64,000 bases of DNA from Clostridiales bacterium (GTDB lineage: Bacteria; Bacillota; Clostridia; Peptostreptococcales; Anaerovoracaceae): positions 1 to 64,000 of the forward strand of contig WRMW01000003.1 of assembly GCA_009776955.1 (NCBI GenBank). Direction: 5' to 3'. A program made the translations under genes and the position numbers. Positions 1 through 8,380 of this stretch are shown here, in pieces. How positions within the stretch are numbered: position 1 is the first letter of the stretch; each line of letters opens with the position of its first letter. Under the pieces are notes generated by a model. It was not told the origin of the DNA. It was given only the letters and a program-made list of their open reading frames with translations, and searched no databases.

Positions 1-63
1 AACAAGTGGAGAGTTTGTCGCACTCCCGGGTTCATCGGGAAAAAAAAAAAAGCCGTTATCAAA

Positions 64-1125
64 CTACCACTTGGCTATATACGCCTCATATGCTTCGTCG
101 TATGCCAGCACTTCAGCCATCGAGACCCACCTGGGATCCATCAATGTCTGCACTGCCGGATTCGTGTTGGCGCCCGTGAAGATGTCCATCGCGAGCGGCA
201 CTATGTACTCGCCGTACATCTCGGGATGATAGGCGACCGAACCGAGCCATGTGCTGCCGTCGTTGCCCTGCCTTGCAAGCTCCTTGAACTGCTCAGACAC
301 ATTGTGCGATGCAAGCAGGCAGTCCTGCGTCCTGTTCGCCGTTTCGGCCGCTGCGAAGACGCCCTGCGTCGTTTCGTCGTTTACCGCGACAACCGCGACC
401 GTCCGCACATCCGGATTGGCCGTCAGCCATGCCGAGAACTTGTCCCTGCCGACAAGCGTGGTGTCGGAACCGCCACCGCCCATGTCGATCCATACAATCT
501 GGTCTTCCGTCAGCGTGACGCCCCTGTTCGCAAGGCCGTCGATCGCGCCGCCCATGCGCCTCTTGACGAGATCGCCGTTCTCGGAGTTGAAGAAGAGCAC
601 GAGATACTCAAGATCCCTGCCCTGCTCGGCAAGCGCATCGCCAATCGCTTCGCCGCAGAGCTCGCCGGCGCGCTGGTTGTTGATGCCCATAAACCAAGCC
701 TGGTCGGTGCCGTCCGCCGTGAAGTATTCGACGTCGATCGAAATGACCCCGGCGCCGCCGCTCTCTTTGACGACCTCAACGATATTGCCGCCAATCTCGG
801 CATTGACGTTGAAGTCGACAACTACCTGGGCGCCTTGCATCAAGAGCTGCTCGGTGTTCGGGATGATCCTCTCGGGGTCGAAGTCCGAAGTGACCGTGAC
901 GAACCCAAGTCCCCTCTGCTCCGCCTCGTACCTCATGCCGCCGATGACATTGATGAAGAACTCGATGTAATCGCTGCCCGCATTGTAGCCGATGATAAGA
1001 TCGGATGCGTCGCCGCCGCCACCGCCGCCGCTGCTGCTACCGCCGCCACCTGACGGGCTCGAACATGCTGCAAGCGCGAACACCATCACAAGTACGACTG
1101 CAATCACTGCTGTAAGTTTTTTCAT
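64..1125 (-). CDS. Sugar ABC transporter substrate-binding lipoprotein (RbsB-like)
   Basis: This 353-residue protein looks like a periplasmic-binding-protein type 1 sugar receptor (the ribose/rhamnose/xylose ABC class). It would bind a sugar outside the membrane and deliver it to an ABC permease. It begins with a lipoprotein signal with lipobox ALAAC (Cys21), followed by a Gly/Ser-rich tether, and then the two-lobe binding fold with the fold's usual start (IIGYNAGSDY). A clear AGGAGG site precedes the ATG. It lies downstream of the rhamnulokinase on the same strand, so L-rhamnose or a related sugar is the likely ligand, which is inference. The permease and ATPase genes are not seen; they would lie beyond the left edge. 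No hairpin terminator follows the stop. Confidence 0.9.
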   Translation of the reverse strand: MKKLTAVIAVVLVMVFALAACSSPSGGGGSSSGGGGGGDASDLIIGYNAGSDYIEFFINVIGGMRYEAEQRGLGFVTVTSDFDPERIIPNTEQLLMQGAQVVVDFNVNAEIGGNIVEVVKESGGAGVISIDVEYFTADGTDQAWFMGINNQRAGELCGEAIGDALAEQGRDLEYLVLFFNSENGDLVKRRMGGAIDGLANRGVTLTEDQIVWIDMGGGGSDTTLVGRDKFSAWLTANPDVRTVAVVAVNDETTQGVFAAAETANRTQDCLLASHNVSEQFKELARQGNDGSTWLGSVAYHPEMYGEYIVPLAMDIFTGANTNPAVQTLMDPRWVSMAEVLAYDEAYEAYIAKW

Positions 1126-1215
1126 AACTTCCTCCTTTTTACTACTGTCACTTTACTTGAACAATTATACTATAGCAATAACGATTTTCCTCTTTCCAAG
1201 CAATAGCAATTTATA
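1126..1215 (-). promoter_or_regulatory. Weak extended -10 promoter and operator half-match before the sugar-binding protein
   Basis: The 90-bp gap contains, on the minus strand, an extended -10 (TGCTATAGT, 1169-1177) overlapping a second -10-like TATAAT (1164-1169). No good -35 is present. The 8-mer ATAACGAT at 1178-1185 also forms the core of the LacI-type operator in front of rhaB, so the same regulator may act here. This is a weak candidate. Confidence 0.3.
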
Positions 1216-2688
1216 TTACATCGTTCTTCCTTTTGAAAGAACGTTGAGGAACTTTTCATAAGCGCCCGCAAAATCTCCGTCCGGCAGATACTCCCGTTGC
1301 GGGAAACACTCTTTTACGACCTGCCTTGCCTCTTTGACAGAGCCTATGGCGCCGGACGCGATCCATTGGACGGCCGCGTTGCCTATAGTGGTGGCCTCGA
1401 CCGGACCCGCATATACAGGCAGCCCCGTCGCGGATGCCGTCATCCTGCACAAAGCTTCGCTCTGTGCCCCGCCGCCGATTATGTGCATGGCACGGAACTT
1501 CTTGCCTGTGCAATCCGCCGCCTCTTCCGTCGCATTCCTGTATTTCAGCGCCAGGCTTTCGTATATCACCCGCACCAACTCGCCCTCTGTCTGTGGCGCG
1601 CGCTGCCCCGTCTTCTCGCAATAGGCCACGATGCGTGCAGGCATATCGCCGTCCTTTATGAACAGCGGATCGTCTACATCTATATATGACCCTATGGGCG
1701 ATGCCGCCTCGCACATCGCGTCAAGTTCGGCGAAGCTGTAGACCTTCCCCTCAAGCGCCCATTGCTTCCTCGACTCTTGCAGGAGAAAAGAGCCCATGAC
1801 ATTTTTCAGGAAGCGTATCCGCCCTCCTGCGCCGCCCTCGTTCGTGAAATTGCATTCACGCGCCTTCTCGCTCATCAAAGGCTCGGCGAGTTCCGTACCG
1901 ATGAGGCTCCATGTGCCGCTGCTGATATACATATAGTCGTCCTGCTCCGGCTCAGGGATGGCCATGACTGCGGCGGCCGTGTCGTGCGAGGCCACGCAAT
2001 AGACGGAGGCCGCCTCTGCCCGTGTCTCCTCTTGTATCCCGCTCCGCAATGTGCCGCAACACGTGCCCGGCATCACGACGTCCTTGAATATCTCAGAGTC
2101 GAGGCCGAGCCGCTCAAGCAGCGGCTTGCTCCATGCGCGCGCCTTGGCGTCAAGCATCTGCGAAGTACTTGCTATGGTGTATTCGCTATGCATCTCGCCC
2201 GTCAGGAAATAGTTCAGAAGGTCGGGGGTCATAAGCAGGGCCTTCGCGCTCTCAAGGTCTTCGGGGCGATGCCGCAATAAATAATCAAGCTGATATATCG
2301 TGTTGATTTGCATGTTTTGTATGCCCGTGATCTCGTACAGCTCTTCCTTGGAAATCCTGTCGAACAGCGAAGCCCAGCCGTCCGTCCGTCCGTCACGGTA
2401 ATGGACCGGCATGTCGACCATGCGGCCATGCCCGTCGATAAGCGCAAAATCCACGCCCCATGTGTCGATGCCTATGGAATCAAAGCCGCCGTTCGCAGCA
2501 GCTTTTGCAATACCCGTTTTTGCTTCGTGAAGAATCCTCAGGATGTCCCAGTAAAACGTGCCGTTCACGCGAACCGGGTCGTTTGCGAAGCGGTGCGCTT
2601 CGTCAAGGCTTATCCGGCCGTCATTAAACGCCGCGAGTGTCACCCTCCCGCTTGATGCGCCTAAATCAATTGCCAACGCCCTGTTCAT
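1216..2688 (-). CDS. rhaB: Rhamnulokinase
   Basis: This FGGY-family sugar kinase of 490 residues phosphorylates L-rhamnulose to L-rhamnulose 1-phosphate with ATP in the cytoplasm. The N-terminal phosphate-binding motif (AIDLGASSGR), the rhamnulokinase signature GIDTWGVDFALID, and the C-terminal nucleotide-binding HIIGGGAQS and TTIGNAAVQ segments are all present. The length matches RhaB (about 480-490). The reading frame opens GTG-ATG; the ATG at 2688 is preferred because GGGGG lies nine bases upstream. The gene has its own promoter and a LacI-type operator just upstream, and it is followed by the sugar-binding protein gene. Neighbouring mutarotase and aldolase genes support rhamnose as the substrate. 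Confidence 0.93.
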   Translation of the reverse strand: MNRALAIDLGASSGRVTLAAFNDGRISLDEAHRFANDPVRVNGTFYWDILRILHEAKTGIAKAAANGGFDSIGIDTWGVDFALIDGHGRMVDMPVHYRDGRTDGWASLFDRISKEELYEITGIQNMQINTIYQLDYLLRHRPEDLESAKALLMTPDLLNYFLTGEMHSEYTIASTSQMLDAKARAWSKPLLERLGLDSEIFKDVVMPGTCCGTLRSGIQEETRAEAASVYCVASHDTAAAVMAIPEPEQDDYMYISSGTWSLIGTELAEPLMSEKARECNFTNEGGAGGRIRFLKNVMGSFLLQESRKQWALEGKVYSFAELDAMCEAASPIGSYIDVDDPLFIKDGDMPARIVAYCEKTGQRAPQTEGELVRVIYESLALKYRNATEEAADCTGKKFRAMHIIGGGAQSEALCRMTASATGLPVYAGPVEATTIGNAAVQWIASGAIGSVKEARQVVKECFPQREYLPDGDFAGAYEKFLNVLSKGRTM

Positions 2689-2706
2689 CACATTGTACCC
2701 CCGATA

Positions 2707-2761
2707 AGTGGTATCGTTATCACTTTGTGCTGATTATGACGTTATTATTACAAATTGTCAA
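2707..2761 (-). promoter_or_regulatory. rhaB promoter with LacI-family operator at the start site
   Basis: On the minus strand a -35 TTGACA (2756-2761) and -10 CATAAT (2733-2738) are separated by exactly 17 bp. Just downstream, covering about +2 to +19, lies an imperfect 18-bp palindrome with the central CG typical of LacI/GalR operators (AGTGGTATCGTTATCACT, plus strand 2707-2724, 14 of 18 positions symmetric). A repressor bound there would block transcription initiation. The LacI-family gene ends ten bases upstream of the -35, so it is the obvious candidate. This is seen in the sequence; the assignment of regulator is inference. Confidence 0.75.
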
Positions 2762-2770
2762 GCAAAAATA

Positions 2771-3775
2771 TCAGGCTGTGTCCCGGATGATCAAATCGCC
2801 CGGCAGAAGGATTTTCCGAAAACCTACCTCGGGGTTCTGAATCTGCTCGAACAAGAGCTTGGCCGCCGTCCGCCCGACGTTCAGCTGCCCCTGCGAAGCC
2901 GTCGTAAGCTTTGGGCTGAGCCAGTTGCAAAGGGGGATATCATCGAAGCCCATGACGCATACCTCCTGCGGCACCTTTATCTTCGCCTCGCGCAGATAGT
3001 CTATGACGCCTATCGCAAACATGTCGGTCACGGTCATTATCGCGGTCGGCGGGCTTGAAAGGTGCATCAGCACGCGCGCCTGCTCGAAGCCCGCCGTGAT
3101 ATGCGACTCGATGTTTGCCTCACGCACCAGCTTGGGGTCAAACTTTATCCCGTTTTCTTTGAGCGCCGTCAGGTAGCCTTCGTACCTTTCCAGCGTGGCC
3201 GCATTCTTTGACTCGTACCGGATGTAGCCTATCCGCGTGCGCCCTTTGTCGATAAGGTATTGAGCCGCCTTCCGCGTCAGGTTGTACCCGTCCACCCGCA
3301 CCATGCTTATAGGCTCGTCCTCTTTCAATATGTTGTCCATGACGACTATCGGCACCTTCTTGCTGAGCCGCAGCAGATAGTTCACGTTCTTTTCGATGCG
3401 CGCATACGAGAAGAAAAGTATGCCGTCCACCTGGCGCCTCACCATCTCGCGCAGATAGTCCATCTGGTTTTCCGCGTTGACGCCCGTCGAGCACACCGTC
3501 ATGATATACCCGCTGCTCTCCACAACCATTTCAATGCCGCGCAATATTTCGGAATAGCCATGGTTGAATTGTTCGGGGAGAAGGACCGCGATGTTTTTCG
3601 CAGTCCCGGTGCGCATGATCTGCGCAAAGCCGCTGGGTATATAGTCAAGCTCCTTCATGGCTTGGTTGACTTTTTCGAGCGTCGCCGGACGGACATTCCC
3701 CTTGCCGCTCAAAATCTTTGAAACCGTCGTCTTTGAAACGCCGGCTTTTTTTGCAACATCTATTATGGTGCTCAT
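2771..3775 (-). CDS. LacI-family transcriptional regulator of the rhamnose block
   Basis: This 334-residue regulator has an N-terminal LacI-type helix-turn-helix (TIIDVAKKAGVSKTTVSKIL, residues 3-22), the hinge region, and a periplasmic-binding-protein-like sugar sensor domain (from NIAVLLPEQFNHG to about residue 325). Such proteins usually repress sugar genes and release DNA when the sugar or its phosphate binds. The gene sits between the mutarotase and rhamnulokinase genes on the same strand. A palindromic operator with central CG lies at the rhaB promoter directly downstream. Rhamnose or rhamnulose phosphate as effector is inference from the neighbours. Confidence 0.9.
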   Translation of the reverse strand: MSTIIDVAKKAGVSKTTVSKILSGKGNVRPATLEKVNQAMKELDYIPSGFAQIMRTGTAKNIAVLLPEQFNHGYSEILRGIEMVVESSGYIMTVCSTGVNAENQMDYLREMVRRQVDGILFFSYARIEKNVNYLLRLSKKVPIVVMDNILKEDEPISMVRVDGYNLTRKAAQYLIDKGRTRIGYIRYESKNAATLERYEGYLTALKENGIKFDPKLVREANIESHITAGFEQARVLMHLSSPPTAIMTVTDMFAIGVIDYLREAKIKVPQEVCVMGFDDIPLCNWLSPKLTTASQGQLNVGRTAAKLLFEQIQNPEVGFRKILLPGDLIIRDTA

Positions 3776-3808
3776 AGGCTTTGGCGCGCTTGCAGAACGA
3801 GGCCTAGC

Positions 3809-4141
3809 CTAGTCCTTGCGCAATTCCCCCGCAAGCTGCTGCGTAAGGTCAAAGACCTTTGGGCATTGCTCAAAGCCGCCCGCAAACCACGGGCCGACTG
3901 TGAGATCCCACTTCTTGCACACGTCGGTGGCGCGCAGCGCGGCATTCAGGTCGTCGTGGTCCTTGTCGTCCGGGCACTCGAGGTAGATAATCGAATAATT
4001 TTTGAAAATCCAAATCGCCTCGTTCGTGTATCCTGCATCATGGACGGCCTCAAGCATTTCCGGCCAGACATTTATATGTATGTCTATATATTCCTCCAAA
4101 TGCTCCGGCTTCACTTCAGCGACTATCAAATATTTCTTCAT
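3809..4141 (-). CDS. rhaM: L-rhamnose mutarotase
   Basis: This 110-residue protein matches the small RhaM family of dimeric alpha/beta-barrel mutarotases, which interconvert the alpha and beta anomers of L-rhamnose before isomerisation. The family features seen are the start MKKYLIVAEVKPEHLEEY, the HINVWPEMLEAVHDAGYTN helix with its His, and the IFKNYSIIYLEC strand. The length is as expected (about 104-114). It is preceded by the aldolase gene with a 24-bp gap and followed by the LacI-family regulator, so it is probably part of one rhamnose operon. Confidence 0.88.
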   Translation of the reverse strand: MKKYLIVAEVKPEHLEEYIDIHINVWPEMLEAVHDAGYTNEAIWIFKNYSIIYLECPDDKDHDDLNAALRATDVCKKWDLTVGPWFAGGFEQCPKVFDLTQQLAGELRKD

Positions 4142-4165
4142 TTTGCTTTCCCTCCTTTGAAACAG

Positions 4166-5278
4166 CTAAAACGACTTGTTTTGGCGATATGACTCGCTCT
4201 CCCAGTTGACGATAAAGTCCGTGAATTCATCGGGCAGCGTAAGCGGTCCGCCAAATGATTCGCTATAGACAGCCACCTTGACCGCATCGATATAGAGCTC
4301 CGCCGCCAGGCCTGCTTCGCCTTCGTCCTTTCCGAGAGCAAAGACGCCCTGCCCCTTCACCGCGGCGATTTTCGGCTTATATCCGTGGGCTGCCTCGTAT
4401 TCCGCAAAGGCCGCCGGAAGCTGCTCCGGCGAATCCGCGAACACAGGGTACGCACGGCAATAGACGATATGGTCAGGCGTGAACGGCTTCATCAACGGCG
4501 CATAGGCTTCCCGGCTCGCCGTAAAGCAGGCGATCTCTTCATTATATAAGTGGATGGCCGTGCCATCCGTAGGGGCGGCAATCTGCCGGCCGCCGCCGGG
4601 CGAGCACCCGTTTGTGGCGGGTGCCATCGCAGGCTCCCTCACGACCCTGCCCGACACGCGCCCCATCACCGCCGCCATAAGCCTGTCCGCTTCCTCCGTC
4701 GTGTCCGCCGCCACAAAGACCCCGTGGTTCTGAAGCAGCACGATGGACGGATACTCCCCGTAAGCCTCTGCATGTGCCTCAAACATAAGGGAGCACTCCC
4801 TGCTCAGTATATAGCCCGGCTTTATCAGCGGCACCCAAAGAAAGCTCTCACGGATATCGCAGAACAGCTCCTCTGCGGCAGCCGTGCCGTCCCGCCCGCA
4901 GGTAAGCCCGTTTACAAGCGAAGGGTGCACATGCAGCACATAGGCCTTGCGGAAAAGCGCATGCAGGATGCACTCGACGCTTGGGCGCTTGTCGCCCTCC
5001 CCCTCAAGCCGTGCATCCATCATGTCCTTGAGCGCGCAGGCCTCCCTGGCCTTGTCGCCCTCTGGGTATTCCGCCTCTGTAAGCGCCCGCAGCCTTTCCA
5101 CGTCCATCAGGACAAACCCGTCCTCGCCTATCGTGGAAAGCGCATGGCCTGACGCCTTCACAGCCATGACCCCGCCAGCTTTGTACGAGGTATTGCCGCC
5201 GCCCGCAAGCACATAGCGGGGGTCGCCGCCGTACTTTCTGGACATTTCAATCAATCCGTCTAGTTTCATACAGAACAT
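4166..5278 (-). CDS. Class II aldolase, probable rhamnulose-1-phosphate aldolase (RhaE-like)
   Basis: This 370-residue class II (zinc) aldolase/adducin-family protein resembles the aldolase half of the RhaEW type rather than E. coli RhaD. It has GGGNTSYK near residue 27, a metal-binding HVHP motif (VLHVHPSLVNGLT), an LLQNHGVFV motif with a further His, and an end (FIVNWESESY) like that of RhaEW aldolase domains. It would cleave L-rhamnulose 1-phosphate to dihydroxyacetone phosphate and L-lactaldehyde. No fused dehydrogenase is present. The start could be the ATG at 5278 or at 5269; neither has a clear ribosome binding site. It probably heads the minus-strand rhamnose operon and is divergent from the isomerase-like gene. 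Confidence 0.8.
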   Translation of the reverse strand: MFCMKLDGLIEMSRKYGGDPRYVLAGGGNTSYKAGGVMAVKASGHALSTIGEDGFVLMDVERLRALTEAEYPEGDKAREACALKDMMDARLEGEGDKRPSVECILHALFRKAYVLHVHPSLVNGLTCGRDGTAAAEELFCDIRESFLWVPLIKPGYILSRECSLMFEAHAEAYGEYPSIVLLQNHGVFVAADTTEEADRLMAAVMGRVSGRVVREPAMAPATNGCSPGGGRQIAAPTDGTAIHLYNEEIACFTASREAYAPLMKPFTPDHIVYCRAYPVFADSPEQLPAAFAEYEAAHGYKPKIAAVKGQGVFALGKDEGEAGLAAELYIDAVKVAVYSESFGGPLTLPDEFTDFIVNWESESYRQNKSF

Positions 5279-5298
5279 ATTACTACATATTTGCCCTA

Positions 5299-5326
5299 TT
5301 GCATAACATCATATAGCGATTATAAT
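5299..5326 (+). promoter_or_regulatory. Promoter of the isomerase-like gene
   Basis: A -35 TTGCAT (5299-5304) and a consensus -10 TATAAT (5321-5326) are separated by 16 bp, about 65 bp before the ATG at 5391. A short palindrome (GATTATAATC) covers the -10. The region is shared with the start of the divergent aldolase gene, so joint regulation is plausible. Confidence 0.6.
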
Positions 5327-5390
5327 CAGACTATACGGATTGTACGGAAAATCGCTGGACATGGAAGTCGGACATGGAGGTAGAGGGACA

Positions 5391-6809
5391 ATGGCAGAAT
5401 TGAAACCAAAGGTGAGGCCCAAGATCGGCCTGCTGTTTACGGGGCTTCATATATACTGGGACCAGTTTCCGCAATTGCAGGAAATCGGGCACAATATGTA
5501 CAATAGGTATCTTGAGCGTTTCCGTGAGATCGGCGATGTCGTGGAGGCAAAATTCGTGGACACCCCGGAAGGCTCGGAGAAGGCCGGCGAGCAGCTTGCG
5601 GAGGCCGGCATCGATATCCTGTTCGTCTTTCCGTTCGGGTATACCACCGGGATGATCATAGTGCCGTGCATCTTCAAGCTTTCCGAAAGGATACCCATCC
5701 GCCTTATAGTGTCGCACGAAGACGCCACCTACGACTACAAGAACGCCAAGACCGCAGACTTCCTGCACCACAGCGGCGTCTGCTGCATCCCGGAATACGC
5801 AGGCACCCTGACACGGATAGGCCGGAAGTTCCGGGTCATCACAGGCTGGCTCGGCGACGGACGCTTCTGGGACGAGATACGCAAGGACTCAATAGGCGCC
5901 GCTGCCGCAAGCGCTTTCCGCGAGCTGAACTTCGCCATCATCGGGAACACATACACAAACATGACGGATATGCCGACCGACGACCATAGGCTGCTGAAAG
6001 CTATGGGGCGGGTGTTCCTGCGCCCCGAAGTGGAAGAGTTCGAAGAAGAATACAAACGGGTGACGAACGAAGAAATACAAGGCATGTTCAAGGAGTTCCG
6101 GGAGCTGTACGACGTGGACGAAACAGTGACCGACGAACACATGTTCGAGTCCGCAAAAATAGCGGTGGTCTTTGACAAAATCATCAAGAGGTACGACATC
6201 AGCGGCTACGGCTACTATTGGTGGGGGGAAAAGGACTGGGTCACGCATATACGCGCGCAGTCCATGCTCGCAGGCTCACGCCTCTCGTCCATGGGCAGGA
6301 TGGGCGTCACCGAAGGGGACGTCAAGACGGCCATGGCGATGAAGATGATGGACCTTATGGGCGCAGGTGGCATGTTCATAGAGTTCAATTCCGTGGACTA
6401 TGCCGACAATTTCATCCTTGTCAGCCATGACGGCCCGGTCAACTTCAATGTATCCGAAGGCCGTGCCAAACTGCAGCACCTCGACATCATGCACGGCAAG
6501 ACGGGCATGGGGCTTGGCGTGGACTTCGACCTAAAAAAAGGCCTTGTCACCATAGTCTGCCTTACGCAGTCGGACTACAGCTGCGACACCTTCAAGCTTA
6601 TCTACACTGTGGGCGAGGTGGTCGACGGCGACATCCTGAACGTAGGCAACCCCAACGGCAGGATGCGCATACAAAAGCCTATCCCGCAATTTATGGACGA
6701 ATGGTGCCAAGAGGGGCCGATTCACCACTTCTCGCTCGGCATAGGCGACATATCCCGCGAAACGGAGGTGTTTGCGCAGGCCATGGGCTTCGCCTGCGTA
6801 CGCATATAG
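5391..6809 (+). CDS. L-arabinose/L-fucose isomerase family protein, possible rhamnose isomerase substitute
   Basis: This 472-residue protein belongs by look to the L-fucose/L-arabinose isomerase superfamily. It has an N-terminal Rossmann-like half (IGLLFTGLHIYWDQFPQL, DILFVFPFGYTTGMI) and a C-terminal metal-site half ending with GPIHHFSLGIGD, comparable to the AraA His near the C terminus. Such enzymes convert an aldose to a ketose using a divalent metal. The ATG at 5391 is chosen over an upstream frame opening at 5340 because GGAGGTAGAGG lies just before it. No canonical RhaA is present in a cluster that has kinase, aldolase and mutarotase, so this protein may isomerise L-rhamnose. That role is inference; another deoxy sugar or pentose is possible. 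Confidence 0.7.
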   Translation: MAELKPKVRPKIGLLFTGLHIYWDQFPQLQEIGHNMYNRYLERFREIGDVVEAKFVDTPEGSEKAGEQLAEAGIDILFVFPFGYTTGMIIVPCIFKLSERIPIRLIVSHEDATYDYKNAKTADFLHHSGVCCIPEYAGTLTRIGRKFRVITGWLGDGRFWDEIRKDSIGAAAASAFRELNFAIIGNTYTNMTDMPTDDHRLLKAMGRVFLRPEVEEFEEEYKRVTNEEIQGMFKEFRELYDVDETVTDEHMFESAKIAVVFDKIIKRYDISGYGYYWWGEKDWVTHIRAQSMLAGSRLSSMGRMGVTEGDVKTAMAMKMMDLMGAGGMFIEFNSVDYADNFILVSHDGPVNFNVSEGRAKLQHLDIMHGKTGMGLGVDFDLKKGLVTIVCLTQSDYSCDTFKLIYTVGEVVDGDILNVGNPNGRMRIQKPIPQFMDEWCQEGPIHHFSLGIGDISRETEVFAQAMGFACVRI

Positions 6810-6815
6810 CGCCGC

Positions 6816-7970
6816 TCAGGATTCGCGGGCAATCAGCATTTTTGTGGTTTCTTTCAGGTTTGCGAAGAATGGGTCTTTGCTTGCCTCGGATATGAAGGGC
6901 TGCCGGGGCGAGTTGATGTCTTCGCCGCTTATCTGGAGCATGGCGTGGCGCTCGCAGAGATTCCGCACCCGTATCAATTGTTCGCGCGTGTTTCTGGCCG
7001 GCATATAGGTGACGGCGCCTATGCCGAGCCCATGCAAAACCTCAAACAGCTCGTCCAGACGGGCGTCTTCGAACTTTTGGGCTTTTTTGTCGCCCGTGAC
7101 CGAGTTCTCTATGTCGCCTAGGTACGCATAGGCAAGTATCGAGTCGGTATCTTTTGCAAACTTTATGAACTCCCGCACATTAGGGCACTCATCGTCCCCG
7201 GACGGTATATAGAACAACTCCACGAAACCGGCTTTCAGAACGCCTATCAAGTCATATAAAAACATAACTTCGTCCGGGTCGCCTAGCTTTTCGATGCTTT
7301 TGCCGCCGATTTCAGGCCAGGCCGCGAGCCTGTCGCGGAGCCCCTGCCCCCGCCCATGCTCGCTTATCAGCTTCAAGGACAGGGCGCACAATATATGCCT
7401 CTCCGTCACCGCGCCGCCGTGGGCTTTTTCTGACAATGGCACCACGTCGCTTTCATAGTCCAGCTCTATGCCCGTAATCCCTGAAAGCTTCTCGCACATA
7501 CGGGCATTGCGCCGCCTGCGGGCTTCGCCGATAGGCTTCAGGATATTCTCGGCCTCCGTCAGCTTCGCGTCGTAAAGGCCGTGGACGACCATATAGGCGA
7601 TGCCGGCCTGGTCGGGGTTGTTCAGCCTCGCCCCCTCAAACGGCGTGGCCTCAAAGCCTGCGCGGAACTCAAACCCTGCCGTCGTCGGCACTCCCATTAT
7701 CCGGCCTGCCTCCCTGAACTCCGGTATGCCGGATGCGCTGTCATGGTCGATGATGCCCACCGCCGACAGCTTCGACATGCACGCGGTATAGACGGCCTTC
7801 GCCGGGGAGTACGGCGAAAATGAAAACGTCGTGTGTATATGGTTGTTGACGTTTCCGTCCGGCTCAGGGATTGACAGCCTTCCCCCGTCCGCAAGCATAC
7901 GCAGGGCGCGAAGGGCCTCAAGCCGCTCCGCCTGCGATGGGGCATTCAATTGCGCAATTAATTCTTCCAT
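6816..7970 (-). CDS. PHP-domain protein, putative metal-dependent phosphoesterase
   Basis: This 384-residue protein carries a PHP domain: the first metal motif is NHIHTTFSFSPYSP (HxH, about residue 45), followed by GIIDHDSASGIPEF. Later stretches such as GFEFRAGF and the C-terminal LQISGEDINSP fit the trinuclear metal site. PHP proteins hydrolyse phosphoesters, but the substrate here is unknown. The start is set at the ATG at 7970, with GGTGAT upstream, rather than at the frame's upstream opening at 8042, which would overlap the next gene. It ends seven bases from the convergent isomerase-like gene and lies between rhamnose and xylose genes, hinting at a sugar-phosphate substrate. Confidence 0.75.
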   Translation of the reverse strand: MEELIAQLNAPSQAERLEALRALRMLADGGRLSIPEPDGNVNNHIHTTFSFSPYSPAKAVYTACMSKLSAVGIIDHDSASGIPEFREAGRIMGVPTTAGFEFRAGFEATPFEGARLNNPDQAGIAYMVVHGLYDAKLTEAENILKPIGEARRRRNARMCEKLSGITGIELDYESDVVPLSEKAHGGAVTERHILCALSLKLISEHGRGQGLRDRLAAWPEIGGKSIEKLGDPDEVMFLYDLIGVLKAGFVELFYIPSGDDECPNVREFIKFAKDTDSILAYAYLGDIENSVTGDKKAQKFEDARLDELFEVLHGLGIGAVTYMPARNTREQLIRVRNLCERHAMLQISGEDINSPRQPFISEASKDPFFANLKETTKMLIARES

Positions 7971-7989
7971 TATATCACCGATTGATAAA

Positions 7990-8367
7990 TCACTCCTCGA
8001 AAAGCCCGTCCAGCACATCCGCCGCTGTCGGGTAGTCGTCAAGCGAGGCTATTTCGTTTTCCAGCTCAATAAAACGTAGCATGACGGTTTCCGTGCGCCC
8101 GTCTATCCACTTAGTGCCGCGTAGCTTGAGCTTCGCTTTGACATAGGCTTCTTCTTTTGTTTCCGCATATGTATAGGCGTCCTTCGCGTTGAAGAACGCA
8201 AATATCGCATCTGTCGCGTCAATATCAGGAAAGAGTCCCTTTAGAGTCTCTCTTGTTTTTTCGCGCTGTTCCTCGACACCGAATGGCGTGACGCGTTTTT
8301 CAAAGTCGCGACGACGACGCTCGCGTTCTTCTTTGCTTACGAATGGAAAACCTTCAAACCAACCCAT
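7990..8367 (-). CDS. Small charged protein of unknown function
   Basis: I do not recognise this 125-residue protein. It starts MGWFEGFPFVSKEERERRRR, is rich in Arg, Lys, Glu and Asp, has no signal peptide or membrane segment, and reads as mostly helical and cytoplasmic. It stands 13 bases downstream of the xylulokinase gene and about 20 bases upstream of the PHP gene, so it is likely co-transcribed with xylA and xylB. Its codon use resembles its neighbours, which supports it as a real gene. Confidence 0.7.
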   Translation of the reverse strand: MGWFEGFPFVSKEERERRRRDFEKRVTPFGVEEQREKTRETLKGLFPDIDATDAIFAFFNAKDAYTYAETKEEAYVKAKLKLRGTKWIDGRTETVMLRFIELENEIASLDDYPTAADVLDGLFEE

Positions 8368-8380
8368 AACCGTGCCCTCC

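Noticed and set aside
1-63. Terminator downstream of the sugar-binding protein gene.
   Set aside because: On the minus strand the T-run comes before the small hairpin, so it does not form a standard terminator.
226-1053. 275-residue plus-strand frame opposite the sugar-binding protein.
   Set aside because: The minus-strand gene has a lipoprotein signal and family motifs; the plus-strand frame has no recognisable features.
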